A stretch of 42,112 bases of DNA, taken from contig CAJVPJ010000126.1 in assembly GCA_910592205.1 (NCBI GenBank), positions 1 to 42,112 of the forward strand. Reading direction: 5' to 3'. The notes beneath the pieces are model-generated. The model was not told the DNA's origin, ran no database searches, and saw only the letters and a program-made list of their open reading frames with translations. The translations under genes and the position numbers were made by a program. Origin of the DNA: Paraglomus occultum. Lineage: Eukaryota > Glomeromycota > Glomeromycetes > Paraglomerales > Paraglomeraceae. Numbering within the stretch: the first letter of the stretch is position 1; each line of letters begins with the position of its first letter. This document shows, in pieces, positions 1 through 12,186 of this stretch.

Positions 1-2
1 TG

Positions 3-125
3 GAGAGGATTATGGTGGAAGAATGGAATGCTATCCCAGTCAGCATTCTAATTAATTTAGTAGATTCCATGAAGCGACGTTGTGAAGAGGTTATTGAGAA
101 GAATGGGGAACGAATATCTTATTAA
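3..125 (+). pseudogene. 3' end of a Tc1/mariner-type transposase, cut by the window edge
   Basis: The frame from base 3 runs 40 codons to a TAA at 123-125. It reads like the extreme C-terminus of Tc1-family transposases: a Trp followed by an Ile-Pro pair, a Leu-x2-Ser-Met-x-Arg-Arg segment, a Val-Ile pair and a final Tyr (for example EEWNAIPVSILINLVDSMKR). In that family this tail follows the DDE catalytic core and acts in DNA cut-and-paste transposition in the nucleus. The rest of the element lies outside the window, so whether it is intact cannot be judged; other Tc1 pieces in this window are broken, hence the pseudogene label. Confidence 0.7.
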
Positions 126-1153
126 ATTTATATCAATAAAATATACTCATTTCAAACTTTTATTTGATATATGATATGTGCTGATGTGTGCAATATTGAC
201 AAAGCAACATGGGTTTCAAGTTTTCCAATTTTTTTTCTTCACACTGTATGTTATCAAAATATGTTATTCAGTTTCAGTTTTGTCTATAAAATTGTCTAAT
301 TTCTTGCACTACGAAATATAATGCATTATTTGTCAGAGTCCCTAAAGTTTCTCGCCTCAACTCTTAAAACGGTACTTGTTAATAATTGAAGTACCATAAG
401 CACTTCTTTTATTGCCTTGTTCAGCATTACCAAAGTAATTATTTTAACCTAACCAGTCACTTCGATTCAGTTATGATTGTGGTAATAAATAATGGTTCAG
501 CGTCCAGTTATTATAATAATAATCTTTTTGACAAACAGTCAGAATATCACGTTTATATATAGTAATTTCTGGTTTTCATTTTCATAAAGCCTGCCTCTCG
601 CTTTACGATTATCTGGTTTTTTGCATAAATTAAATGTGATTCTAGATAGCGATAATTACTTATATGTTATCAGGGTTTTTGGATGCGGGCTATAAGTAGA
701 TTGATAAACATGACTAAAGAGAGCAGCAATTAACATGGTTTTGGCTGCAAACTGCTAGTGACTATCATATATAACTGTAACCTGTAGGATTATAGATAAT
801 ATAAATAGTAAACTATAAACGCAGTTGTATTTTACTAATTGAAGTGAGTTTATTGTGCACGCAATCTAAAGCCACCACGATTCATCATGGACTTCAAATG
901 AAGATAAATATTTTTCCGTAAAATAATAGTTTATATGGAACTCTTTATGTAACAGAAAGTTTTTTTAAAATTGGATTACTGTAACAAGTTTTTATATCAG
1001 TTATTTTACTTAAGTTCGAATAAATTTTGCCGGTCCGGCACTTGGATAATGCGAGCCAAAATTTATAAACTGGAGAATTCGATCAACCATATTTTTAGCT
1101 TAACGTGTAAATCTGCGCCTATCTTGCGTTTGCAGATAATCTCACTTATAAAA
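126..1153. other. Non-coding, AT-rich stretch
   Basis: No open frame with coding character, no RNA gene and no clear repeat was seen. It probably holds the 3' flank of the transposon ending at 125 and decayed sequence before the next transposase remnant. Confidence 0.4.
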
Positions 1154-1660
1154 ATGTCACCAAAGAGACGAAAAGTTCAACTTGCAGCCGCACGAAACAA
1201 TTAATAAAACTTTGTTAAATATGATGATGTTTGGTATGATGTTGAACTTGAAAATAATTTGATTGAAAATGCACAAAAACCAACGGCGTTTAAGTTCTCG
1301 CCCATTAGTTTATGTGGGATACCCAGAAGGACACAGAGACGTAAAAAATCTGCTGCTGCAAAAATTGTAACAGCTGGTGTTTCTAAACTTGATAATTTTT
1401 CTCTACACTCCAGCAGCCATCTCAACAAATACCACGGAATAACTGTGATTATTCATTCAAAGCATTAGAAAAAAGTTGTTCCTGAAGCGTTTTTTTGGAA
1501 CAAATTATAATTAGACGATATGCTCGTGTTCTTGGAGGTTTATGGATGCATACAGAGAAGGCTTAACGGGTATTGCAGCTTTATATATACAGTAAAACAA
1601 TATAGAGGATTCCTGAAAATGCAATTTTGCGATTAATTGCTTCACGTGACTGAATTATAA
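1154..1660 (+). pseudogene. Decayed transposase-like gene (N-terminal part)
   Basis: Three consecutive blocks look like pieces of one protein broken by stops and frameshifts. At 1154 an ATG begins MSPKRRKVQLAAARNN and then stops. At 1259-1468 a frame contains a basic stretch around IPRRTQRRKKSAAAK. At about 1530-1640 are RFMDAYREGLTG and a KQYRG stretch in different frames. A basic N-terminus followed by these motifs resembles a transposase or DNA-binding gene found in many copies in mycorrhizal fungal genomes; that is recalled resemblance, not a search. No single frame runs through, so the copy cannot be functional. Family assignment is open. Confidence 0.45.
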
Positions 1661-2821
1661 GATCACCACAAAACAAAAAGTGATGGCTTTAGACTGCGTG
1701 CACCATAGTAGTGTTGTAACGTAGCAAGGCATCGAGTTGTAATGACCAAAAAATAAATTTCTTGATTATAATTAAGTAAACATTACAATTGCGTAGTAAA
1801 ATTTATTGTCTACAATTATTAGCATTAACTTTTTGTTACGAATGACTGAGAATGAGCGCATATAAAATTTGAAAATACGCGCCAAGTATAAATTAAACAC
1901 TTTTAACTAAGAATCATTATTATTATTAATTGCTATAATAACGGTTCTACTTTTATGCGTTGCTGCAGTAACACTTTTAGTAAGTCAGTTCTGTAAGATT
2001 GTCTGCCGAACAATCAACGTAACACAATCAATTTCGCATTAGTCTTTCGCTGAAAGTGTATTTAGTGAGAGAGTGTAAATGTTAATCTATTGTGCATTAC
2101 GATGGCTGTCTTGCATTCGGAAGCTAGCTTAGAGTCATTCTAAATGTATGTATAATCTCAGTTAATAAATGAAACGCAAATCATTATCGTTGTCGACATT
2201 GTGGGCCTGTATGTCCGTGTCTTGTATTTCGCGAACAGAGAACCGAACGCGCATTCTTTTCGAACAAGAAATTATATTATATTTTATAATCACGTGTTTA
2301 CACAAGCCTGTCTTTGGCGTAAGCAGTTACACGTAATAGTAATTCTACCCGGTTTACTAGTAATACTTTTTTATCATCCATTCGCGCGCTTTTCTTGGTC
2401 ATGAAGTTACCGCATTTGGGCGCAGCTAATGCAATATGCATCTTTGGCATTCAAAGCAAATGCAGCGAATAAGGAATCCAATAAGCCACTATGAGAACAT
2501 ATTGGGGGTAGGAGCGTGCTGATTATGACGAAAAAGTTTTGCTTCGGGATCTTTTTGTTCCATAAACATTTATCACAAGAGAGCAACTCGATTTCTTGGA
2601 ACGAAACATCGTCATTGGTTGATGTGAACATTGATTGGTTAAACTCTTCAAGTCATCCGTCCTATATAAACCAAGGCTTTTCAGAGACTTCTCCCTCATT
2701 ATCATACTTAGCTACTTCCTTGCTTATATTATTTTTCAAACCGTCTTGTTCGTGACTGTGTAGTGCTACTATAATTGTCTCACAACCTTGCCCGCCAGGG
2801 CTAATTTAAATTTCTTTCAAA
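1661..2821. other. Intergenic region upstream of the acyltransferase gene
   Basis: No convincing coding frame. Short open frames at 2200-2755 overlap on both strands and carry no domain. It includes the 5' leader and promoter of the gene starting at 2822; the bases just before that ATG read TTTCAAA, a normal fungal start context. No clear TATA box was seen. Confidence 0.4.
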
Positions 2822-5658
2822 ATGGGTCTTCAACTTTACGATCTGGTGGTGCTCTTCTTCAGCGTCGTCCTAGATATCTTCTTCCGGGAGATCAGACCGC
2901 GGGGCTCTCATAAAATCCCCGTAGAAGGGCCTGTAATCTTTGTCGCCGCGCCTCATGCTAATCAGGTATTGCACATTACAACATCATGCTATTGCCTTCT
3001 TTAACAATATTATACCGTATAAAATTAGTTATAATTCTCTATACTGTCAAAAGCTAATTTACTCGTGTATGGCATTCAATAAGCTTTCCCAGAGATTTAG
3101 TGAATTTCTTTACTGATCGTCGATTAAACTTGAACAAAAGTTATAACGTTTGTTTCATCCTTGTCCAGTTTGTAGATCCATTGATTCTTATGAGACATTG
3201 TTGTCGACGTGTCTCTTTCCTTATAGCGGCAAAGTCAATGAAACGTAAATATATTGGTGCAATGGCACGTGCATTACAAGCTAGTAAGTACTCTTTTTAA
3301 AGGAGGATGCAACTATTTGTAAATGTATCGAATTGATTAAACGTAATTCATTCAAATGAAATTACTTTGCTTAGTTCCTGTAACCAGGCCTCAGGATCTC
3401 GCCAAGCCGGGCACAGGAAAGATTCAGCTGTTCGATAGAAAGTCTGATCCGACTCGCATTATTGGCATCGGTACTCGATTCACTGAAGAATTGGGCGTTA
3501 GAGCTCAGATTAGCTTACCCAAAAATCGGGGCATTTCTGAAGTGGTGACGATCATATCAGATACCGAATTGATTGTTAAGAAAGAATTTAAAGATCTGAA
3601 TGCGTTGGAAATGTTAACGAAACCAGAAGGATCCGAATATTACTGCATACCTCATATAGACCAAAGTCAAGTGTATAAGGCTGTATTCGAGACGTTGAAC
3701 GCCGGGAGATGTATTGGAATATTTCCAGAAGGTGGAAGTCATGATAGAACCGAGATAATGCCATTAAAAGGTATATGTATAAAGTGTCAAGGAGGGGATT
3801 GTTGATTTTTGTTTCGTATTGTTTCATTGTATTGTCTTTTTTCTAACACTTATGATGCTTAGCCGGTGTATCCGTAATGGCACTTGGTGCAATGGCTGCT
3901 AACCCTAATCTTGATGTAAAGATTGTCCCTTGTGGTGAGTTGTACTTTTATTCGATAATGAGCTGTCGGTGAGAAACAATAATCAGAATAACTGACATAT
4001 CAAATATTTGCACAAGGTCTCAATTACTTCCATGCTCACCATTTCCGATCGCGTGCGGTTGTTGAGTTTGGTGCACCAATATCAGTACCCAGAGAACTTG
4101 TACAGAAATATAATAAAGGTGGTAATTATAAGAGAGAAGCATGCGGCAAACTGCTGGATACTATTTATAACGCCCTGATATCGGTCACCGTAAATACACC
4201 AGATTACGAAACTCTTATGGTAAATATAACGGCTTTTTGTAAATAATTGACCCCGACGTATTGATTCTGACTGCTTTGTATTTAGGTTATCCAAGCAGGG
4301 CGCCGGCTATATAAACCAGCCCATCGTAAGCTGCCGATATCCCAAGTTGTGGAATTGAATCGTCGATTTGTCGAAGGATATTTGCATTTCAAAGATGATC
4401 CAAGAGTACAAGAGATACGAAATAAGGTCATGAAATACAACCGATTATTAAAAGATTACGGTCTCAAAGATCATCAAGTTAATAAGACGGCGTTGGGAGG
4501 AGGTAGAGCCGCCGGTCTTTTAATATATAGAATACTAATTCTATCAGTTTGGACTATCCTGGGCCTGCCTGGGTAAGTAAATCCCTATCTTCATGTCTGA
4601 CAATATTAACATGAGCACTTTGTATTACGATAAAGTTTCATTAACACGTGGAATATTCTAGCTTCATTTTGAATCTCCCGATTGTACTAATTTCTCGTTG
4701 GATAAGTGGTCACAAGGCCAAAGGTTAGTAGGGGTTGCCCACACACATTGTATATTCTATGATTAACATTCGTCCTTTTATGTAGAGGCTGTTGCTGCAT
4801 CGTCCGTCAAAGTTGCAGGTCGTGACGTAGTAGCAACATGGAAGGTTCTCGTCGCTCTTGTGGTTACACCTATTTTATATGGATTCTACGCGTTTATTGT
4901 CTTGTTTCTATCATTCAAGTATGATTGGCCAACAACATGGAAGATATACGGTCCTATATTATCATATTTCTTAATGATGGCTGGAAGTTATGCAACAGTG
5001 CGTTTACTTGAAACTGGACTCGATATCTATAGGTAATAATGGCATCCGATGAAGCTTTAATATAAAACGCTTGCTGAATTAAAAAACCTCATTCTGAATT
5101 AGATCACTACGGCCGTTATTCCTTTCTCTACTACCCGGAGCTCGACCAGCCATCCAAAATCTACGACATGAACGAGAAAAATTGTCACAAGATCTCACTG
5201 CACTCATAAACGAATATGGCCCAAAGATATACGACGACTTTGACGCAGAACGGATAATACAAGCAGACAAACAAGGAACAAAGACACCGAATAGGCAGAG
5301 TCTTTTCAGCTCTCCTATAAACTGGCTTGATGATAAGGTTTTCAACTGGGAACGTGCTGCAGATTCAGAATACGACGACGTATTCTTCTTTATGGATAAA
5401 CAGAATGGAGGAATTACCGGACGCAGTAGAACCAGTTCATGGGCCGCCAGCGGAGCCAGTTCGGCATCGCGTAGTCGTACAAACTCTTTCGGTGCTGAAG
5501 CAATGAGAGTAGAATCGTTGACTCAATTGCCCAGAGATAAACCATTTTCAGAAGTAAATGGAAGGGGTCTTATTCCGCGTGTTGAAGTGCATCACGTCGA
5601 TGAGGATACCGGGTATCAGGGTGATAAAGAAGATGGGTTTACAAAAAAGACCCAATAA
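2822..5658 (+). CDS. Glycerol-3-phosphate/dihydroxyacetone-phosphate O-acyltransferase (Sct1/Gpt2 type)
   Basis: Transfers a fatty acyl group from acyl-CoA to sn-1 of glycerol-3-phosphate (or to DHAP), the first step of phospholipid and triacylglycerol synthesis at the ER membrane. Nine exons: 2822-2965, 3169-3283, 3375-3770, 3863-3934, 4017-4219, 4286-4572, 4662-4723, 4786-5032, 5103-5658, giving 693 residues; yeast Sct1 and Gpt2 are about 740-760. The acyltransferase blocks appear in order: PHANQFVDP at about 44-52 (catalytic His, acidic partner), IPVTRP at about 87-92, FPEGGSHD at about 203-210, and EFGAPISVP. Hydrophobic segments follow (LLIYRILILSVW..., VLVALVVTPILYGFY, a third near YFLMMAGSYATV), then a hydrophilic Ser/Arg-rich tail that may be regulatory. 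The insertion between blocks II and III is typical of fungal members. An AATAAA lies at 5721-5726. DHAP versus G3P preference cannot be read from sequence. Confidence 0.93.
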
Positions 5659-6296
5659 TGATTGATTGATTTATTAATACCTATGTACATTTTCTTATAA
5701 ATTTTGTACAATTACAAACAAATAAATGTATCTCGAACAATATTGACCAGTTAGCCTTGCCTGAGTTTCTTATCAACGCAGTAAGCTGCTCAAGTGGGAG
5801 GGTGAGTAGAATTGTTCTTAAGTGACTTGTCGAGCCCAAGTCCAAGTGAATCTGGGAGTAACGAATGCGAATGCGATTTGCCATGTACACTTCTTTGCCG
5901 CTGAATAGCTAGCGTATTCATATTTTAATCTTACGTTAATAGAATGACAGCATAGAACTTGACACTGAACATTTTGATTTATTTGGTTGTTTTTTTTATT
6001 TCTCAATTTTTTTTTTTCGCTCCAGTTGTTGTCAACACAAAACTCAATGATATTCAAGCAGTAGTATAAAGTAGGGTGAATTTATAAATGAAACTATCTT
6101 CGTCGAAGTATGATCCATCCAACGAATAGAGAGGGAAACAAACAACTGCATAAACACGCATGATAGAAAGAAACCAATTACAAGAAGATAATTGACTAAA
6201 CGATTTATTGAAAAAAAATAAAGTTAGCATGCGAGTCTTTCAAGTTTTTGATCAACTAACGATAACAGATAAACATACACATACCTAAATTGGAAT
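5659..6296. other. Convergent 3' flanks of the acyltransferase and kinase genes
   Basis: Non-coding. AATAAA at 5721-5726 on the + strand suits the acyltransferase 3' end, and TTTATT at about 6204-6209 (AATAAA on the minus strand) suits the kinase 3' end. Homopolymer T and A runs lie near 5990-6020 and 6210-6220. Confidence 0.5.
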
Positions 6297-8603
6297 CTAC
6301 TGAACATCAATGGCTTGTCCACCAACTTTGACATTTCGATTGAACATTACCATCTTCTCTAACATGCGACCCAACGAATGTTTTGTAGTCTTGGTAACCT
6401 TCTTTGGGCTCTCGACTACGCGATTCACAGGTTGAGCTTTCAAATGACTCTTATCAGAAATCCTCTTGTAAGGAAATCTTGATGGTGAAGAAGATTCAGT
6501 ATATGGCTCTTGGCTATGGGGGGATACCCTGGACCTTAACGGAGCGGCCAAAGGTAATTCTCTGCGACGAACATGATCCGTTGAACCTTCAGTGTTGACA
6601 AACGACTTCTCATTTGGAGAACGTGAAATGCTCTTAGCGCGAGCGCGACGAGGGAATGAATGATTGACTGGCCAGGAGGGTTGATTATCAACATGACCAG
6701 ATGGCTTAAACTTAGTAAATCCAGACCCAGGTAGACGTTCTTGACCCCACCAATCACGATGTTTTTCCTGATGTTTCTCGTGTTGAACTTGTTCCTCCTT
6801 TCCTTTGCGTCTTTGTTCTAGACGTTCTCGTCGTTGATGGTATGATGACCAATGGCTGTTGGGGCTGGTAGAGTAGTCACTGGCTGCTTCGCGTTGATGT
6901 CCGCGATTCCGTTGCTCACCCCAAGGTCGAGGTTTGCAGTAAATCACTTTCGCCTGAGAAACTGTCGAGAATTCCTTGTTAGCATCCTTATCTCGGACGC
7001 GCACAGACGCTGAACTATAATCACGAGGTTGTCGTTTGGCAAAACCGTCATCAGAACCGAAACCAGAGTCTGTATCGCTATTGCTCGTAATACTGTCTTC
7101 GTCCTTGTTGGGATGTTCAAGGTCTTCAAAGGAAACTTTTCTTGAATCTTTGCCGTTATTAAAGTCTTTCTGCTTAATGTTTTCTTTCTCTTTTTCAAGT
7201 CGAAGCAAATCCTCATCGTCATTGAAAATGACAGGAGCAGAGAAATCCATTTCTTCGAATTCCTCATCAACGGCATCTGACCACGACTGTTTCCGGTCGT
7301 GATTCTCATACTTATCAGAAAGTGGTTCCTTATTAAAGCCAGAAGTCACCCATTCCTTAGTAACAATCTCATCGTGACGAACAGTTACGATAAGTTCTTC
7401 GTCAACATCTTCCGAGAGCATCCTTTCTACCAAGTACTTGCACCAAACTTTCCATTCCTTAATGCTGACGCGAGACTCTTCGGAACAGAAAACGCGGTCT
7501 GCTAAAAATCGGGCAACTTTTTCGGGCATAGTCGGAAAACGTTGTCTCAAGAAGGCGATTTTATCATGTTGAAATTCTGCGAAAGAATTGCATTCATTCT
7601 CATTAGGATCTGTCCACGGTGAACGATGATACAAGAGATTCAAGAAGATGATGCCCAATGACCAAACGTCAGCCTGACGCGGGTTGTACGTCTTGCGAAC
7701 AGGATTACGACATTCTGAGTACAAATTACAAGAATTAGTATTGAAAAGTTTGTAATGGATAACATTATTAATCTGCCGCAATTCACAATTGTACTTACCG
7801 TAGCTCATGTAGGGCTTTGAACCGCACTCGAAATCTACAGACTCAATCTCGTCCGTAGCCAAGCCAAAGTCCGTCAGTTTCACACGAATACCATTTTTGC
7901 CATTCTTCGTCATGACAATAAAATTCTCTGGTTTCAAATCGCGGTGTGCAATACAGTTGTCATGGCAGTGACCGACTGCCTCAAGGATTTGCTCAAAGAC
8001 CTGTTTCACAACTTCGAGATGTGCTCGTGAAGAGTAGTAGAGCTTTGCGATCGCATCGTTGCTGTTACCCTGCGTAAGCCAATAATATAGGTCTTGACCT
8101 TCACAGTATTCAAGAACGAGAAATAGCCAATCCCTTGTTTCGAACGAATAGTTAAGTGTGACAAGATTCTCGTGCTTGACTCCGCCAGAAGTAAGTCGTT
8201 GATGAAGTATCGCCTGGAATGATGAGTCATATATAATGTTAGTCAACAGTCAACAGTCAACAGTCAACAGTCGACAGTCAGAACAGCTCTCTTAATATGA
8301 TAAGTATCTTACCTCGTTTCTCTGCACCGACAAATGGTACTCGGACAAATTTGCCTTGGATAAACATTTGAGAGCGTATAGTCTATTATCCTTGTTATTA
8401 TGAGCCATGTATACAACAGCGTACGATCCGTTACCCAAGGGCTGTATCAATCTGTAAGTGACATCATGAGTAGGGTCATGTATAGTAGATCCAAGCTCGA
8501 AAGGCATTACTGTCGGTGAGACTAACGGTCTCCAATTGTAATCAATATGTTCTATAACAGAAACAGGTCTGATCGGAGTGGAAGAAGATCTTTTAAACAT
8601 CAT
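6297..8603 (-). CDS. Ser/Thr protein kinase, Ran1/Ksp1 type
   Basis: Exons on the minus strand: 8603-8313, 8213-7799, 7714-6297; 707 residues. An N-terminal kinase domain carries all key motifs: glycine loop PLGNGSYAVVY (56-66), Lys79 in YALKC, HRDLKPEN (187-194), DFGLA (212-216), CGSKPYMSYEC in the activation/P+1 region, and ADVWSLG. The S-KPYM-x-x-EC form, in place of the usual APE, is characteristic of the Ran1/Pat1, Ksp1, Sks1/Vhs1 group, which acts in nutrient, meiosis and filamentation signalling. The last about 340 residues are polar and low in complexity (Ser, Arg, Glu, Pro) and look disordered. Both introns have GTAAG donors; the second (84 nt) has no in-frame stop. The ATG at 8603 lies just before the kinase fold and no better upstream start was seen. 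The subfamily is fairly sure; the pathway is inferred. Confidence 0.9.
7715..7798 (-). other. Frame-preserving intron in the kinase activation segment
   Basis: GTAAGT donor and ACTCAG acceptor. The intron is 84 nt, exactly 28 codons, with no stop in the host frame. Splicing joins SKPYMSY to ECRNPVRK, restoring the family motif; retention would insert 28 residues between them. Confidence 0.8.
8241..8280. repeat. 7-bp tandem repeat inside kinase intron 1
   Basis: Four perfect copies of AGTCAAC (8241-8268), a fifth with one change (AGTCGAC, 8269-8275) and a partial sixth. It lies in the intron 8312-8214 and overlaps the predicted branch site TGACTAAC (minus strand of 8238-8245). Confidence 0.9.
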
Positions 8604-11600
8604 TTCTTAGTATATAAATGTTCCTATAGATTAGACTGGCTAGATTTGGATATCGATCTGTTTTGTTAATACTTTTTTTCTGCTTTTTTTTTTTCCTGTA
8701 AATATATTTTTTTTGCGTGTTTACGGGAGCAAAGATAAAATATTGATGTTAATTATAGTTTTGCTTGCTTCAAGAACCGGCTTGAGTTTGCTTTCAATGG
8801 ACCGAAGTCCCGGAAAGGCTTGTTATAATGCAACGGTTGGAGTAGAAATTCTGTAAGAGTTTGAGCTGACTTCTTTGACTCTACGATGAACACTGATAGC
8901 GTTAGGGGAAACTTTTATCAAATGCTTGCTGAGAGTTTTGTTATTGTCGATTTGTTGTCGCTAGTATTGTTGTCGTTCTGAGTTGTGAATGTTGTTGCAA
9001 AGTTTGGTGTGAGATAGCACTGATGAAACAGAATACTGTTTTTGCTGTCGATGAAAGCGTGGGCTTGATTGAATGAAATATTGAGCATCTTTTACGGTAA
9101 GGTTCCTCTTTTACAACGCCATACTGACCAAAGCCAGCAATAGATAAAAAAGAATAGAAGAAATAAAATAAAAGCGAAGGGGGAAAAGGTAAGGGAAAGG
9201 AAAAGGGAGGTATGTATAAATGATATTTATAAATGGCTATATTACAGAATAAAAGATGAGATATCTTTTAAGAGCGAATATGTGTATGAAGTAAGATAGT
9301 TGTAAACAAGTAAAATATTGAAAAGACTGGATAGGAATCGTGGTTATTAGAAGTGTTAGTTTGAAGCACGATACCAATTGAAGAATGTCTGGAGTTAAAA
9401 GAGTGAGAATGTTCGCATTACTATAAGAACGTAGTTGAACTGTGAACGACAGACCAACTAATAATAAAATACTAGATTATGTGATGAGCTTTAGAACATT
9501 ATTTGTTTGCCTGGAAGCAAATTCTTCACGTTGCCACTAGTAACAGAACTCGACACAGACAATCTGAGAGCCGGCAACTATTAATGCGTGTTGGCGATAA
9601 TTGAGAGCTGAATACCGACCGCGTTCCGTATGATTGGTTCTCTTTCTTTTCTTCTCTTGGCTTGTTTTTCGGCAAGACTGGTTGACGTGGATAGACTAGC
9701 AAGCAACCAGAAAGTGTCGACCAAAGGAGTGAAGGGACGCTTTAATTGGACGAGTGTAAATTCTCTTAGTCGCTGTCAACTCGGGAAATCCGTCCGGCAC
9801 TATTACATACACGCGTTGAAGATTGTCAAATAGAGTGTTGTTATAGTTTGGGTGGCGCGGTGTAGGGGAAGGTGTGTTGCGGAAAGGAGAGGGAGGGTGA
9901 AGTGTGGAATGGTCCAACATGTATATATCGACATTGGAATAGATAACCCAAATAAAGTAAGTAGAATACCGAATATGGTGGTTAGTAATCTATACGAAAG
10001 GGGTGACTCACAACGTCGGGGTAACGACACTTTGTGCGTTTTGGTTCCCACCCTCCCGCCGACGTTGTTCTCGACTATATATTTAGTAATATGATAACAT
10101 GTAGAGTGAATACTGAATAGAGAGTGTTTACAATAAACAGTAAAAATAAGGATATGCAATGCAATGTGGTATACGATAAGAGTAAAACCCCACGGCTGAC
10201 GACAGCAAGAGTCGGCAATAATAGCAAAAATAATTTTATACTAACACTAAATATACATACTATACTATCGGGTATGGAACGTTTTGACCTATTTTGATGT
10301 TATTTCCTTCTCTATTCGTTCAGACTCTCTGTTCAGTTCACACTCTAGATATTATTACCTTACTACAACAACAAACAAAAACTATGGAAAAAAGTACCGA
10401 CGAGGCTTATTCCGATGCAAACAACGACACCACAAGAAAACTCTCGAGTTTGGCGAGGAAGCGAGAGATAAAGGGGAAGAGCGGAAGAGGAGAGAGAGAG
10501 AAAAGAGAAGAAAACTCCTTGCAGGGAGAGAATTCTCCTTTAAAGGAGTTCTGTTTATTTAAGCTTTATTTTTTGTCTTGTTTGTAAAGCGACACACAAC
10601 AACTCAGAGCAACAGTAGCTGTGTGAGCTTGTGGTTTGGTCCCTCGGAAGAGTCAAAGACGCAAATGCTGATTGGAGAGATCCCAAATTGATTGAGTGCA
10701 AAGTCGGTGGAGGGTTATTTATCGAGTTTTTGATTGCCCAACGTTTGAAGTTGACCAATGACATTGTATTGTTAAGAATGTAATTACAAATATAATTTAT
10801 ACTGATTATATATTCATATTAATTATATCATACCGCATATTGTGTAGAATACACATTTCATAATTTGTACTACATGTGACTTGATTCTTCATCTTCCGTT
10901 ATTTTCATCTCCTTATCCCCATATGCACTTGTTAGTTCATACAGTATTCGGCACTCCTTATCGGTCCATATAATCCACGCCATCCTCGATGAGTCATGGC
11001 CACATTTCAGTCATCGGATCACTTCCCACAATCCCTCTTTTCTAGGTAACACACTTTATTTACTAACAATCAAAGATCCTTGGGGACGTTTTAAAAAAGG
11101 CATTACTATTTACCACTGTATACAAAGACACAGATACCAAGAAAATTCGGTACAGATTGTTTGGTTGTTGTGCCTGCGGCGAAACAGCATATGTGGGGGA
11201 AGCGTTACATTGTTGTATAGAATTACGTGGCTTTGCCCCAAAGAACCGCCGTAAAGAATTTCGTGTGTCATGCCTGCAGAATTTACCCTGTTCGACCAAC
11301 TCTAATAAATGTCAATGAGGAGAAACAATCAACCAATACAATACAACGACACAACAACAACAACAGCTGTAACAATGATGACGATTCCCCAAATGACACT
11401 GTAACAATGATAACAAGTTTGTTAATAATAGATATTTTTAATGCATAATATAAAAGCTGTAAAAGAACCAATTATATACCCTATACTTATTTATATTATA
11501 TTTTAACATCGTAAACATTATTTTGTGTTACCACATTTTATATCATTCAGGAAATAAGCTCTTTTTGCAAACTTCCACAAAATGAACTGCGACATAATAA

Positions 11601-12103
11601 TGTAAATTATCAAATTTGTTGGCAAATGTTGGGAATGTATGGATGATGTTCACACAAGCACATGCTAAAATAGTGGTTAACCCATTTCATCCGGGCGTAC
11701 GAGTCTCGTGTTCGATCGACGATATATGCAAAATGTGACTTATTTAAACGGGGTTGTTATTATAATTGCCTTCTAATATTAACATAATCTTCTTTATCAA
11801 TTATTTAATCACCTGATACAATATATTTAATAAAATAGAGATGTGCATGAAAGGCAAAGCAGAATGTGTCAGAGCATAGCAATAGCCGCAAACAGGTTGA
11901 GAAAAATTGGCTGCTGCTTTTGGAAAATTAGAAAGCACCACTCCCCCTCTAGAATTCTGTACTCGTAGAATTCAAACGCAGAGTCTGCGATATTTCAGTA
12001 GATACTCTTCATTACCACCTTTCCTTATCTCATTTATTTCCCTTTACATAGTTACGCGTCTTTGGGATAGTTTCTTCTAACTTTAGCTTGACGTTTTTAT
12101 GAG
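8604..12103. other. Gene-poor region with polypurine tracts
   Basis: No gene supported. The + strand is strongly purine-rich at about 9160-9215, 9866-9903 and 10455-10515 (pyrimidine-rich on the minus strand, upstream of the kinase). An (AAC)n-like run lies near 11345-11365. Open frames at 9630, 9852, 10284 and 11063-11320 overlap on both strands and show no domain. It probably includes the kinase promoter and a long 5' leader. Confidence 0.4.
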
Positions 12104-12186
12104 CCCAACGGAGGCTCACCCCGTTTTGATACAAATAATAATCTTCAACTCTTATTCTTGGCGAACTCACTCATCTACGAACGCCT
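12104..12186 (+). repeat. Dispersed repeat, copy A, left part
   Basis: About 83 bp closely matching 22410-22492; both contain GTTTTGATACAAATAATAAT and end ATCTACGAACGC. In copy B the sequence continues directly into the block that here begins only at 13283. Confidence 0.85.

Noticed and set aside
6944-7309. 121-codon minus-strand frame inside the kinase gene
   Set aside because: Out-of-frame shadow of the kinase tail, low in complexity.
7721-7798. Treating the kinase 6297-8246 frame as one uninterrupted exon
   Set aside because: The 84-nt insert has perfect splice sites and removal restores the kinase motif; the open frame is by chance or a retained form.
9630-10159. Several 67-118 codon frames on both strands
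   Set aside because: Overlapping on both strands, no domain, inconsistent composition.
10284-10587. Two overlapping + frames of 92-97 codons
   Set aside because: They exist because the purine-rich tract lacks stops; content is Lys/Arg/Glu/Gly repeats with no domain.
11075-11322. Open + frame with a CCACGE Cys-rich stretch
   Set aside because: No start codon or phase-compatible upstream exon could be found; the apparent intron before it would be only 30 nt. Other frames over the same stretch are also open.
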